Notes: generated by a model not told the origin, from the letters alone. Numbered from the stretch's first letter, positions 14,911 through 23,961 are shown. The stretch is 64,000 nucleotides of DNA from Tenderia sp965602225 (GCA_965602225.1 CBFCYE010000004.1:62001-126000), one strand, 5' to 3'. Program-made: numbers and translations.

Positions 14911-15162
14911 TCAGGAGTCCGCTGTGAGAATGTTGTATTTATCCATCAACTGTTCCTTGGTCTCGACGTTATTTTCGTCTTTAGGAATACAGTCGACCGG
15001 GCAGACCTCAACACATTGTGGTTCGTCATAATGGCCAACACACTCGGTACACAGGTTCGGATCGATTTCATAGATTTCGTCGCCCTGGGAAATGGCGCTG
15101 TTAGGGCATTCCGGTTCGCAGACATCGCAGTTGATGCATTCGTCGGTGATGATTAAAGACAT
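14911..15162 (-). CDS. YfhL-type 2[4Fe-4S] ferredoxin
   Basis: 83 aa with motif CxxCxxCxxxC (CINCDVCEPEC) and a second CTECxxxxxxxxCxxxC site with the insert between Cys residues that is typical of YfhL/FdxA-like Allochromatium-type ferredoxins, plus a C-terminal extension. A low-potential electron carrier of the cytoplasm. In many gammaproteobacteria this gene neighbours coaD, as here (44 bases). No start ambiguity. Confidence 0.93.
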   Translation of the reverse strand: MSLIITDECINCDVCEPECPNSAISQGDEIYEIDPNLCTECVGHYDEPQCVEVCPVDCIPKDENNVETKEQLMDKYNILTADS

Positions 15163-15205
15163 AACTTACTACCTTCTTAACTGTCCGTTGTAAAAAATAT
15201 TATTA

Positions 15206-15691
15206 TTATTTTATCTCAAGTTTGCCCTTGAGGGCATTATGCACATCCTTATGGACAAAGCCGCTGACATCGCCATTCAGTCGGGCAACTTCCTTGACCA
15301 GGCTGGATGAGATGTAGGTGTACTGTTCTGCCGGCATCAGGAACATGGTTTCCAGTTCTGGTGCCAGCTTGCGGTTCATGCCGGTGAGCTGAAACTCATA
15401 TTCAAAATCAGACACCGCCCGCAGGCCACGCAGAATTACTTGGGCATTTTTTTGTTGGGCAAAGTTCACCAACAGGATGTCAAAACCGCAAACCTCAACC
15501 CCTTTAATGCCAGCCAGCACGGTCTCAGCCAACTGGATGCGCTCATCCAGCGAAAAGGCCGGGTTTTTACTGCTATGGGCAGCGACTGCCACAATCACCT
15601 TATCGAACAACATGCTGGCCCGTTGAATCAGGTCAGTGTGGCCGTTGGTGATTGGATCAAAGGTGCCTGGATAGATAGCTGTTTTAGTCAT
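15206..15691 (-). CDS. coaD: Phosphopantetheine adenylyltransferase
   Basis: 161 aa, normal length. Nucleotidyltransferase signature YPGTFDPITNGH at residues 7-18 with the TxGH-type His, and the C-terminal YTYISSSLVKEVA segment. It catalyses the penultimate step of coenzyme A synthesis, transferring AMP from ATP to 4'-phosphopantetheine. The final CoA enzyme, coaE, is elsewhere in the window (41868-42473). Confidence 0.96.
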   Translation of the reverse strand: MTKTAIYPGTFDPITNGHTDLIQRASMLFDKVIVAVAAHSSKNPAFSLDERIQLAETVLAGIKGVEVCGFDILLVNFAQQKNAQVILRGLRAVSDFEYEFQLTGMNRKLAPELETMFLMPAEQYTYISSSLVKEVARLNGDVSGFVHKDVHNALKGKLEIK

Positions 15692-15869
15692 TGCCGCGTC
15701 TGTGCCAATGCCTTAAAGCGCTGAATGATATCACGAATGTGGTTTGCTGCGCCTATAGGGCGCTAAAAATGGGGGCAAAGCGCAGACCGAAGCATTCAAA
15801 TGCGTGCTCCGGAAAATAAGAGGGATACGGTTTTGGTTGTCATCCCCCTTTGGTGGGGATGGCGAATGA

Positions 15870-16286
15870 TCAGCGCAGAGCTAAAATGCTTGCTGTTTTC
15901 ATGATTCCCTGAATAGTGCCGTATGTATGCAGCCATGAATATTCAATTTCTTTAGTAAATTCATCGCCCAGCAATTCCTGTAAGGTTGCTATTAGCGCTT
16001 CTCCTACAGTGTCGTAATCTTCCGGTTTGACGCCGTATTGTTGGTGTCGCTGTCCGGCTGTAATCAAGGGCGGGATAATTTTCTCAGGCCAATCTATATA
16101 GGTGATCGCGGATGAAAACATGCTCACCAGTTTACGTCCTTGCATGTTCATGCTGCGTTTAAATAGTGACTGCAGTGCGGGATCGAGAATGAATAGCTGC
16201 TGATAAAACTGCTCAGCAAAGGCTTCAGCATTGGGCTCGATCTTCACCCAGCTTGCGCGTACAAGCGCAATTTCATTTTTGTCCAT
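15870..16286 (-). CDS. Single-domain globin (flavohemoglobin/Vitreoscilla type)
   Basis: 138 aa from the ATG at 16286, chosen over the upstream in-frame Met because AGGGGGCAT gives a ribosome site and the product then starts MDKNEIALVRASW, as usual for the family. A globin fold of about eight helices, with the probable proximal His in ITAGQRHQQYGV (about residue 85). No reductase domain follows. Likely roles are O2 or NO binding; the nearby oxidase locus on the other side of ggt is suggestive but not linked by operon. Confidence 0.85.
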   Translation of the reverse strand: MDKNEIALVRASWVKIEPNAEAFAEQFYQQLFILDPALQSLFKRSMNMQGRKLVSMFSSAITYIDWPEKIIPPLITAGQRHQQYGVKPEDYDTVGEALIATLQELLGDEFTKEIEYSWLHTYGTIQGIMKTASILALR

Positions 16287-16417
16287 AATGCCCCCTAATG
16301 CCCTAGAACGAAAATGTGATTGATACGGCAGCTTACTACAAAACCGTAACAATTTTGTTGGTTGATTTAGGGGGTTGCTTGAGTGTTTGTGAATGGTTTT
16401 TATGTTGAAGTGTAAGG

Positions 16418-16984
16418 CTACAACCTACGTGCCAGGTGATAACCGATTTCGCCTGCCTTTTTGCTGCGGCTTAGCTGCCAGTTGGTTGGTAATTCTGGTG
16501 GTGGGTTTTTGCTTGAGTCTTCCAGATAGATAAAGGCATTGTCTTTCAGCCAGCCGTTTTGTTCCAGCAATTGGCAGCACTCTGCCAGACAGGCAAGTTT
16601 ATAGGGTGGGTCGAGGAAGACTACGTCAAACGCAGTTGCGTTGCCCTTGAGGTAGTTAAAGGCGTTTGCATTTTCTACGCTTCCTGATTGGCAATTGAGG
16701 GTTTGCAGGTGTTGGCGGATTTGCTGTGCCGCGCTGCGATCCTGTTCCACCATTACTACCTCGGCGGCACCGCGTGACAGTGCTTCCAGGCCAAGTGCGC
16801 CGCTGCCGGCAAACAGGTCGAGACAGCGGCGGCCGGGGATATCCATTTGCAACCAGTTGAACAGGGTTTCGCGTACCCGGTCTGAGGTGGGGCGCAGATC
16901 TTCGACAGCGGGAAAGCTCAGTTTACGGCCGCGCCAGCTGCCGCCGATGATGCGCAGCTGGCCTTGTTTATTTGCCTTGGCCAA
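16418..16984 (-). CDS. rsmD: 16S rRNA (guanine-966-N2)-methyltransferase
   Basis: 188 aa. Begins with the family's RIIGGSWRGRKL segment, followed by PTSDRVRETLFNWL, the SAM-binding DLFAGSGALGLEALSRGA loop and catalytic DPPY (VFLDPPYKL, about residue 126). It methylates G966 of 16S rRNA in the assembled small subunit. The gene starts 2 bases after the end of the M16 peptidase gene upstream of it. In many gammaproteobacteria rsmD neighbours coaD and ftsY, as here. Confidence 0.94.
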   Translation of the reverse strand: MAKANKQGQLRIIGGSWRGRKLSFPAVEDLRPTSDRVRETLFNWLQMDIPGRRCLDLFAGSGALGLEALSRGAAEVVMVEQDRSAAQQIRQHLQTLNCQSGSVENANAFNYLKGNATAFDVVFLDPPYKLACLAECCQLLEQNGWLKDNAFIYLEDSSKNPPPELPTNWQLSRSKKAGEIGYHLARRL

Positions 16985-16986
16985 CG

Positions 16987-18303
16987 CTACTCTTCACCAC
17001 CGACCATGATGGTGACCATCTTGTCAGTCTGTATATGACGCTTGAAGGCGTCTTTGATCTGCTCGATGCTGATGGCGTCAACCTTGGTTGTATAGGTATC
17101 GAGGTAGTCCAGTGGCAGCTGATAAAAACCGATCATGGCGATGCTTTCGATGATCTTGCTGTTGCTGTCGAGGTTGAGGGCAAAGCTGCCGATGATGTTT
17201 TTCTTGGCGGCTATCAGTTCTTCAGCCGTTGGGCCACTGGCCATAAACTCTTCCAGGGTTTGCGTCAGGATCTTGAGTGCTTCGTCGGCCTGATCGTTGC
17301 GGGTTTGCAGGCCGAGGCGGAAAGGGCCGCGCTGGCGCATGGGGCTGAAGACGCTATAGGTGCTATAGGAGAGACCGCGTTTTTCACGGATCTCATCACT
17401 GAGGCGTGATCCCAGGCCACTGCCACCGAGGGTGTGGTTGCCGACATAGAGGGCGAAGTAGTCCTCGTCACCACGTTTGACGGCCGGTTGACCAACCAAC
17501 AGGTGTGTTTGGCTAGAGGGGAAACTCTTCTTAACCAGTTCTGCCTGCTTGAGTGAGGCAACTTCAGGGATGGGTTGAGCGGCTTCACCGGCAGGTAGTT
17601 TGCCTAGCAGGGTTTCGGCTAGTTGTTCCGCCTGTTGTCTGTCGACGGCGCCGACGATAGCGATGATGGCGTTGCTACCCACATAGTAATGTTGATGATG
17701 TTCGATCAGGTGCTGGCGTTTGATCTGCTGTACCGACTCTTCAGTGCCGGTGGCTTCATTGGCGTAGGGGTGGTCACCATACAGGGCGGTAAAAAAGGCC
17801 TCGCTGGCGATGGCGCCGGGTGACTGCTTTTTGCCTTGCAGGGCGATCAGCATGCGTTTGCGTTCACGTTCCAGAGACTCTTCAGGAAAGCTGGGTTTGG
17901 TAATGAGTTGGGTTGCCGTGCTGACGGCCTTGTCCAGCAATTCAGTCTGGGTCAGGCTGCGCAGACTGATTACCGACATGTCTCGGTGTGAGCTGCTGCC
18001 GAACTGAGCGCCGACCGAGGCAAAGGCATCGGCGATGGCATCGGCATCCATCTCACCGCTGCCTTCTTCCAATAGACCGTTGGTCATCATGGCAACGCCG
18101 GAGATGTTGTCTCGTGCACCGGCGGCATCAAAGATGATGCGAATATCCACCATTGGCAATACTGGGGCAGGCACGTAGTAGACACTGGCACCATTGCTGG
18201 TTTGCCAGTGTTGGATCGCGGGGCCAGCCTGGGCGATAGCGGTGCCAAGCAGCAGCAAGCTGCCGAGCAGTAGTTGGGTCAGATGTGTGTAACGGTTACG
18301 CAT
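16987..18303 (-). CDS. M16 peptidase-like protein without zinc-binding motif
   Basis: 438 aa with a signal peptide ending near AQAG (residue 27), so periplasmic. Two M16 half-domains are present, but at the place of the HxxEH zinc motif it reads MMTNGLLEEG, so it cannot bind catalytic zinc. The C-terminal EIREKRGLSYSTYS segment that closes the active site of the partner is intact. Bacterial M16 pairs often work as an active and an inactive subunit, like mitochondrial processing peptidase. Its partner would be the gene at 18503-19924, now separated by a 164-base repeat element. Confidence 0.9.
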   Translation of the reverse strand: MRNRYTHLTQLLLGSLLLLGTAIAQAGPAIQHWQTSNGASVYYVPAPVLPMVDIRIIFDAAGARDNISGVAMMTNGLLEEGSGEMDADAIADAFASVGAQFGSSSHRDMSVISLRSLTQTELLDKAVSTATQLITKPSFPEESLERERKRMLIALQGKKQSPGAIASEAFFTALYGDHPYANEATGTEESVQQIKRQHLIEHHQHYYVGSNAIIAIVGAVDRQQAEQLAETLLGKLPAGEAAQPIPEVASLKQAELVKKSFPSSQTHLLVGQPAVKRGDEDYFALYVGNHTLGGSGLGSRLSDEIREKRGLSYSTYSVFSPMRQRGPFRLGLQTRNDQADEALKILTQTLEEFMASGPTAEELIAAKKNIIGSFALNLDSNSKIIESIAMIGFYQLPLDYLDTYTTKVDAISIEQIKDAFKRHIQTDKMVTIMVGGEE

Positions 18304-18334
18304 GTTTTAAGAATCCTGTTGCTGTTGTTTTTTT

Positions 18335-18498
18335 AGGAGCCTCTGAATTGATTCTGGGTTGAATTGATGGTGAGAAAAAATTTTTCAGATCGAGGCGCAA
18401 ATCGAAGCTAATAGCGAGACTATTGGCAAGATTTGCAACGATGAGATGGAAAATTTTAGCCGCCAGCAAACAGTTCATGAATTAATTTAGAGGTTCCT
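18335..18498. mobile_element. MITE-like element with 20-bp imperfect terminal inverted repeats
   Basis: The ends AGGAGCCTCTGAATTGATTC and GAATTAATTTAGAGGTTCCT are inverted copies matching at 16-17 of 20 positions. The 164-base interior has no convincing gene. It lies between the stop of one M16 gene and the start of the next, where an operon would normally have only a few bases. No transposase is in the window; it would need one in trans. A target duplication is not obvious. Confidence 0.65.
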
Positions 18499-18502
18499 TA
18501 CA

Positions 18503-19924
18503 TTAGTGGCGTGCGCCGGTGCTGGGGCGGTGCGGCAGTTTACCTTCGGCGGCGTCCATGGGTTGTGGTTCCAGTATTGCCACGGTGAGGCTGTCATCAA
18601 TCAGATATTTTTTTGCGACTTTCTGTACCTGCTCGGCAGTCACTTGCTGGATGCGCCCGGCGTATTGATCACTGAGGCGCCAATCCAGGCCGACGGTTTC
18701 AAGTCGGCCTATCTTCATGGCCTGGTAAAAAACAGAATCAAGCTGGTAGACATCTGCCGCAATTACCTGGGCCTTGATACGCGCCAGTTCATCGACGCTG
18801 ATGGGCTCATTTTTGATCAGCTCGATCTGTTCGTAGATGGCTTGCTCCAGTTCAGCGATGGTATGCCCCTGGGCTGGGTTGCCATCGAACAGGAACAAGG
18901 TGTCGAGGCGTGAGAAAGGGGAATAGCCGGCACCAGCGCTGGCGGCAACCTGCTGGCCACGCACCAGATTTTTTGCAAAACGGGCGCTGTTGCCGCCATC
19001 AAGTACGCTGGAAAGTACATCCAGGGCATAGGGTTCCCACTCTTCTTTTGCGCCGGTGACTGACGGAGCTTTGTAACCCATCAGCAGATACGGTAGCTCA
19101 GCCGGGGCCTTAATGGTGATGCGGCGTTGGCCTTTTTGTTCAGGTTCTTTTTGAGGTTTGGGCGGGGCAATGTGTTTAATCGGTTTCAGCGGCGCAAAGT
19201 ATTTTTTGGCCAATTGATAGACTTGTTCCGGGTCAACGTCGCCGGCCACTACCAGTGAGGCATTATTGGGTGCGTACCAGACCAGATACCAATCACGAAT
19301 GTCCTGGGCGGTCATGTTTTCCAAATCATTCATCCAGCCAATTACCGGGCGGCGATAGGGGTTGGTGGTATAGGCGCTGGCGTTGAAGGCCTCGTATGTG
19401 AGTGATTCAGGATTATCTTCGGTACGCATGCGCCGTTCTTCCATAACCACCTGGACCTCTTTGGCAAACTCTTCATCCAGTACCTTCATGCCGCGCATGC
19501 GGTCGGCTTCCATCTCAAGGCTGATGGCGAGTTTATCCTTGTGCAGGCGTTGAAAGTAGGCGGTGTAGTCACTGCTGGTAAAGGCATTTTCCTTGCCGCC
19601 ATTTTCGGCGATGATGCGCGAAAATTCGCCCGGCGCATGTTTGTCTGTGCCCTTGAACATCATGTGTTCCAGTACATGTGAAACGCCGGTAGTGCCATTG
19701 TTTTCGTAGCTACTACCGACCTTGTACCAAACCATTGAGGCAACCACGGGGGCGCGGTGATCTTCTTTGACGAAGACCTTCATGCCGTTCTCAAGCTGAT
19801 ATTCGTGTACAACAACGGCCTTGCCATTGTTTGTGTCGTTGGCTTGGTTGTTGTCTGGTTGCAGTGTGGCGCAGCCGCTCAAGACAAAGCTGAACAGTGC
19901 GGCAAGTGTCAATCTGGTTGTCAT
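18503..19924 (-). CDS. M16 family zinc metallopeptidase, lipoprotein
   Basis: 473 aa. Lipoprotein signal with LSGC (lipidated Cys near residue 18), then a full M16 domain with the inverted zinc motif HVLEH at about residues 84-88 and the downstream Glu in an EADRM-type helix about 75 residues later. The second half-domain follows. Substrate unknown; family members degrade oligopeptides in the periplasm. With the inactive homologue downstream it should form a heterodimer. It is transcribed away from ftsY, with 130 bases between the two starts. Confidence 0.92.
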   Translation of the reverse strand: MTTRLTLAALFSFVLSGCATLQPDNNQANDTNNGKAVVVHEYQLENGMKVFVKEDHRAPVVASMVWYKVGSSYENNGTTGVSHVLEHMMFKGTDKHAPGEFSRIIAENGGKENAFTSSDYTAYFQRLHKDKLAISLEMEADRMRGMKVLDEEFAKEVQVVMEERRMRTEDNPESLTYEAFNASAYTTNPYRRPVIGWMNDLENMTAQDIRDWYLVWYAPNNASLVVAGDVDPEQVYQLAKKYFAPLKPIKHIAPPKPQKEPEQKGQRRITIKAPAELPYLLMGYKAPSVTGAKEEWEPYALDVLSSVLDGGNSARFAKNLVRGQQVAASAGAGYSPFSRLDTLFLFDGNPAQGHTIAELEQAIYEQIELIKNEPISVDELARIKAQVIAADVYQLDSVFYQAMKIGRLETVGLDWRLSDQYAGRIQQVTAEQVQKVAKKYLIDDSLTVAILEPQPMDAAEGKLPHRPSTGARH

Positions 19925-20054
19925 TCTCTATTCCTTTAATACCCAGCTTTGGAATTCATTGTGATAGCATAGCCTATCTGAATCTGGCCTATGTTTCGAC
20001 CACAATAGAAACAAAGAATTCACACAACAACACATCTTTTAGCCAAGAGGTTAT

Positions 20055-21113
20055 ATGTTTGGTTTTGGCAAAAAAAACAAGGGTGAGGCTGAACAGCCAA
20101 AGCCTGAAGTAGAGCAAAATACTGCTGTGCCCGTCGAGGTTCCCGTTGTGGAATCAGCGCAGGAGAAGCCCGAAAAAACCGGCTTTTTCGGCCGTCTCAA
20201 AGAACGTCTCAGTCGTACCAGTGCCAACATCAGTGAAGGTGTTGCCTCGCTTGTCGTCGGCAAAAAGGTCATCGATGCCGATGTGCTGGATGAGCTGGAG
20301 ACCCAACTGCTGACGGCTGATGTCGGCGTTGATGCGACCATGGAAATCATCGCCGACCTTACCGGGCGGATGAAACGTAAGCAGCTTGATGATGTTGATG
20401 CCCTGTTTGCAGCCCTGCGTGAAAATATGCTTGAAATTCTGCGACCAGTGAGCAAACCGCTGGTGATCGAAAACCAGCCAGACCCTTATGTGATCCTGAT
20501 GGTTGGTATCAATGGTGCCGGTAAGACCACTACCATTGGCAAGTTGGCCAAACGTTTTCAGAACCAAGGCAAGTCGGTAATGCTGGCAGCGGGCGATACC
20601 TTTCGTGCTGCGGCGGTGGAACAGTTACAGGTCTGGGGCGAGCGTAATAATATTCCGGTGGTTGCAACGCAACGCAGCTCTGATCCAGCCTCCGTGGCCT
20701 ATGATGCCGTGCAGGCAGCCAAGGCGCGTAAAGTTGATATTCTGATTGTCGATACCGCCGGGCGTCTGCATACCCAGTCCAACCTGATGGAAGAGTTGAA
20801 GAAGGTCAAGCGGGTGATGGGCAAGCTGGATGAAAGCACGCCGCATGAGGTGTTGCTGGTGCTGGATGGTGGTATTGGCCAGAATGCGGTGATCCAGGCC
20901 GAGCAGTTTCACAAAGCGGTGGACGTCTCCGGGCTGGTCTTGACCAAGCTCGATGGCACGGCCAAGGGTGGTGTCGTATTCGCTATTGCCAAGAAGCTGG
21001 GCCTGCCAATTCGTCTGATTGGCATTGGTGAAGGCATAGATGATCTGCGTGATTTTAATGCCGAAGAATTTGTTGATGCGCTGCTGGTCAAACCAGAGAG
21101 CGTCGAGGGGTAA
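20055..21113 (+). CDS. ftsY: Signal recognition particle receptor FtsY
   Basis: 352 aa. An acidic, Pro/Glu-rich N-terminal A domain (about residues 1-50) precedes the NG GTPase: G1 loop GINGAGKTT (about 155), DTAGR (about 233), TKLDGTAKGG (about 296) and the closing GIGEGIDDL. It is the membrane receptor that docks SRP-ribosome complexes at the Sec translocon. Followed by ftsE and ftsX as in many gammaproteobacteria, with a palindromic repeat in the gap. Confidence 0.97.
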   Translation: MFGFGKKNKGEAEQPKPEVEQNTAVPVEVPVVESAQEKPEKTGFFGRLKERLSRTSANISEGVASLVVGKKVIDADVLDELETQLLTADVGVDATMEIIADLTGRMKRKQLDDVDALFAALRENMLEILRPVSKPLVIENQPDPYVILMVGINGAGKTTTIGKLAKRFQNQGKSVMLAAGDTFRAAAVEQLQVWGERNNIPVVATQRSSDPASVAYDAVQAAKARKVDILIVDTAGRLHTQSNLMEELKKVKRVMGKLDESTPHEVLLVLDGGIGQNAVIQAEQFHKAVDVSGLVLTKLDGTAKGGVVFAIAKKLGLPIRLIGIGEGIDDLRDFNAEEFVDALLVKPESVEG

Positions 21114-21133
21114 GACTTCCCTCAGGGTTGCGT

Positions 21134-21190
21134 AGCCTGAATGGAATGTAGTGCGTTGGCCCCCCCTTCACACTGCGTTGCATTTAGGCT
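21134..21190. repeat. REP-like palindrome between ftsY and ftsE
   Basis: Left arm (21134-21153, starting AGCCTGAATGGAATG) and right arm (21171-21190, ending CATTTAGGCT) are inverted copies at about 16 of 20 positions, with a 17-base loop containing C7. The sequence GTAGCCTGAATGGA recalls the GTAGCCxGGATGGA extragenic palindromes common in gammaproteobacteria. It may form a transcript hairpin that stabilises or attenuates the ftsY-ftsE message. Confidence 0.6.
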
Positions 21191-21233
21191 CGCATTTATT
21201 TTGTTGCGGTATGAGGTTTAATCGAAGCCAGGC

Positions 21234-21917
21234 ATGATCCAGTTCAGTAATGTCAGCAAGCGTTATGCTAACGGCTACGAGGCCTTGAAGGATGTCAGCT
21301 TTCAGATCGACAAGGCTGAGATGGTGTTTCTCACTGGCCATTCCGGTGCCGGTAAAAGTACCTTATTGAAAATGATCCCGCTGATCGAGCGCCCTAGCGC
21401 CGGTAACATCACCATTGATGACAAACCCCTGGCGCAGGTAAAACGGCGTAAGATCCCGGCGTTACGCCGCGATATAGGCATCATCTTTCAGGACAGCAAA
21501 CTGCTCAACGATCGCACTGTTTATGACAATGTTGCCTTGCCGCTGTTGGTCTCGGGTGAGCATCATCCACGCGAAGTCGGGCGGCGTGTCAGGGCAGCGT
21601 TGGACAAGGTGGGGCTGCTGCAACGGGAAAACGATTTGCCGGTTTATCTTTCTGGTGGTGAACGTCAGCGGGTTGGTATTGCCCGAGCGGTGGTCAATCG
21701 GCCCAAGGTGCTGATTGCGGATGAACCGACCGGCAATCTGGACCCAACCCTGTCGCGCGAGATCATGTCGCTGTTCGAACAGTTTAATCAGGTTGGCGTG
21801 ACCGTACTGATTGCTTCGCATGATATGGAGCTGATCGGTGCCATGAACAAACGCATCCTGGCGCTTCGTAAGGGCCGCCTGCTCGCTGATGAGGGGGTAC
21901 GCGTCGGTGCCGTTTAA
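21234..21917 (+). CDS. ftsE: Cell division ATP-binding protein FtsE
   Basis: 227 aa ABC ATPase. Walker A GHSGAGKST, signature LSGGERQR, Walker B VLIADEPTGNLD and switch His in ASHDMEL. With FtsX it forms a divisome complex that activates periplasmic amidases through EnvC-type partners. Its end overlaps the start of ftsX by 29 bases. Confidence 0.97.
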   Translation: MIQFSNVSKRYANGYEALKDVSFQIDKAEMVFLTGHSGAGKSTLLKMIPLIERPSAGNITIDDKPLAQVKRRKIPALRRDIGIIFQDSKLLNDRTVYDNVALPLLVSGEHHPREVGRRVRAALDKVGLLQRENDLPVYLSGGERQRVGIARAVVNRPKVLIADEPTGNLDPTLSREIMSLFEQFNQVGVTVLIASHDMELIGAMNKRILALRKGRLLADEGVRVGAV

Positions 21918-22881
21918 CCGGAATCAAAAGTCGTCAAGGAGTAGTGGTGCTGGTTTGAAACAGCGTCTGCGCAATTATTTTGCCATCCATTTTCATGTGC
22001 TCACTACCACCCTGGCGCAGCTGGGTCGTTCCTTGGGCGGCAATCTGATGACCACCATGGTGATCGGTATCTCGCTGGCCCTGCCGGCAACCCTGCATGT
22101 CTTTCTTGGCAAGGTCGATAATCTGGGCGCGAGCTGGCAGGAGTCGGCTCAGGTGTCTCTGTTTCTAAAGGCGAGCCTGCCGGCTCAGGCCTTAAGCGGG
22201 CTGACCACAGAATTAAATAGCTGGCATGAGATAGGTCGTCTGGAATACATCAGCCCAGAGCAGGCGCTGGCTGAGTTCAAGCAAACATCTGGCCTGGGGG
22301 GTGCCCTGGCATTGTTGGATCAGAACCCGTTGCCTGGCGTGATTGTGGTGAGTCCGGCGCTGGCGCACCAGACACCCGCTGCGGTTGAGGCATTGTTACA
22401 GCGCCTGCGGCAGCGTTCCGAGGTGGATCTGGCCCAGCTGGATCTGGAATGGCTGCAGCGCTTGCATGGCCTGATTAATCTGGCAGAACGTGCTGCGTTG
22501 TTGCTGGGTGGGGTGTTGATCCTGGCAGTGCTGTTTGTCATTGGTAATACCATTCGCCTGGCGATACAGAGCCGTCATGATGAGATTGAAGTGATCAAGC
22601 TGATCGGCGGTAGTGATGCCTTTGTGCGACGGCCCTTCTTATATAACGGCATGTGGTTTGGCCTGTTTGGCGGCCTGCTGGCCTGGCTGCTGGTGAATGT
22701 ATTATTGATAAACCTGGATGAGCCAGTACGGCAGTTGGCCGAGCTTTACGGTAGCGATTTTTCCGTCGGTCTGGTCGATATCAAGACCACTCTATTATTA
22801 CTATTGCTTGGACCATTGCTTGGCCTGCTGGGTGCCTGGCTGGCTACCGGGCGGCATCTTCGCGCTATCGAGCCTGCTTAA
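21889..22881 (+). CDS. ftsX: Cell division protein FtsX
   Basis: 330 aa. A basic cytoplasmic N-terminus (about 45 residues), helix one near residues 55-72, a periplasmic domain of about 135 residues, then three helices (about 205-225, 255-280, 300-320). This four-helix layout with a first large loop is typical of FtsX. The start codon at 21889 lies inside ftsE, so translation is coupled; a shorter start is possible but less well supported. Confidence 0.95.
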   Translation: MRGYASVPFNRNQKSSRSSGAGLKQRLRNYFAIHFHVLTTTLAQLGRSLGGNLMTTMVIGISLALPATLHVFLGKVDNLGASWQESAQVSLFLKASLPAQALSGLTTELNSWHEIGRLEYISPEQALAEFKQTSGLGGALALLDQNPLPGVIVVSPALAHQTPAAVEALLQRLRQRSEVDLAQLDLEWLQRLHGLINLAERAALLLGGVLILAVLFVIGNTIRLAIQSRHDEIEVIKLIGGSDAFVRRPFLYNGMWFGLFGGLLAWLLVNVLLINLDEPVRQLAELYGSDFSVGLVDIKTTLLLLLLGPLLGLLGAWLATGRHLRAIEPA

Positions 22882-22924
22882 CTTATTGATTCTTGGTTGT
22901 TTGTTGCGGGAACTTTTGCTTTTG

Positions 22925-22954
22925 TTGGCACTCTTATAGTGTGACTGCTAGAAT
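22925..22954 (+). promoter_or_regulatory. Sigma-70 type promoter of rpoH
   Basis: TTGGCA and TAGAAT separated by 18 bases, about 105 bases upstream of the rpoH ATG. The long leader leaves room for an mRNA thermosensor structure of the kind known for rpoH, but I could not confirm one by eye. Confidence 0.6.
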
Positions 22955-23059
22955 GTCAGGCAGAATTCTGAAGCAAGGTTGATAGACTGCGAGGCTGGCA
23001 AAAGCTCACAACAAGGTCTACACCTAAACTCTGGAAACCTAAAAGGGGTAAATACAGAT

Positions 23060-23911
23060 ATGAGTAAAAGCTTGGATTTGGCTCTAGCCCTTCCAACTCA
23101 CAGCATTGAGGCCTATCAGGCCGCTGCTGCACGCATTCCGGTATTGAGTGCTGAGGAAGAGCGAGAACTGGCCATTCGTTTACGTGATGACAACGACCTG
23201 GAGGCTGCGCGCCGCCTGGTTTTGTCCAACCTGCGTTTTGTTGCCTACATCGCCCGTGGCTATCGTGGTTATGGTCTGCCCGAGGCCGACCTGATCCAGG
23301 AAGGCAGCATCGGCCTGATGAAGGCGGTTAAGCGTTTTGATCCTGATATGAATGTGCGCCTGGTATCGTTTGCCGTGCACTGGGTCAAGGCCGAAATCCA
23401 TGAATACGTGCTGCGCAACTGGCGCATTGTCAAAGTCGCCACCACCAAGGCACAGCGCAAACTGTTTTTTAATCTGCGTAAGGCCCGTGTCCGTCTTGGT
23501 CTGATGAGTGAGGAAGAAATTTCCACTATAGCCACGGATCTTGGGGTGACTACCGAAAATGTGCGTGAGATGGAGACCCGTCTCAATGCCCGTGACGCTG
23601 CCTTTGATCCATATACTAATGATAGCGATGACGATGTAGCCGTTGCACCAGCGGCCTTCCTCAGCGATCATCGTCCTGACCCTGCCAAAGAGTTGGAAGA
23701 TAACCAGTGGCAGGCGCAGAATCAACAGCAGCTACGTGATGCGCTGTCACAGTTGGATGCTCGTAGTCTCGATATCCTGAATAGCCGTTGGCTGATGGAT
23801 AAGAAGGCAACCTTGCATGAACTGGCTGATAAATACGGCGTTTCTGCCGAGCGTATTCGTCAGCTGGAAGCCAATGCCATCAAGAAATTGAAAAAGGCGA
23901 TGGCAAGTTAG
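23060..23911 (+). CDS. rpoH: RNA polymerase sigma-32 (heat shock sigma factor)
   Basis: 283 aa from ATG 23060; the upstream in-frame start is rejected because MSKSLDLALALP is the usual N-terminus. Region 2 carries NLRFVAYIARGYRGYGLPEAD and the core-binding LIQEG; the RpoH box QRKLFFNLR follows; region 4 ends with a helix-turn-helix (LHELADKYGVSAERIRQLE). Directs transcription of chaperone and protease genes. Position behind ftsX is conserved across gammaproteobacteria. Confidence 0.97.
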   Translation: MSKSLDLALALPTHSIEAYQAAAARIPVLSAEEERELAIRLRDDNDLEAARRLVLSNLRFVAYIARGYRGYGLPEADLIQEGSIGLMKAVKRFDPDMNVRLVSFAVHWVKAEIHEYVLRNWRIVKVATTKAQRKLFFNLRKARVRLGLMSEEEISTIATDLGVTTENVREMETRLNARDAAFDPYTNDSDDDVAVAPAAFLSDHRPDPAKELEDNQWQAQNQQQLRDALSQLDARSLDILNSRWLMDKKATLHELADKYGVSAERIRQLEANAIKKLKKAMAS

Positions 23912-23935
23912 AACAAATAACAGCTTGCCGTAGAT

Positions 23936-23961
23936 AAACCGGGCCTGGCGCCCGGTTTTTT
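23936..23961 (+). terminator. Rho-independent terminator of rpoH
   Basis: Stem ACCGGGC / GCCCGGT with a 5-base loop, preceded by A and followed by T6, starting 25 bases after the rpoH stop. Confidence 0.85.

Noticed and set aside
15841..15861. Hairpin CATCCCC / GGGGATG downstream of the globin gene as a terminator
   Set aside because: No T-tract follows on either strand and the loop is long for so short a stem.
18296..18478. Small ORF between the two M16 genes
   Set aside because: It lies inside the inverted-repeat element and has no ribosome site or recognisable protein features.
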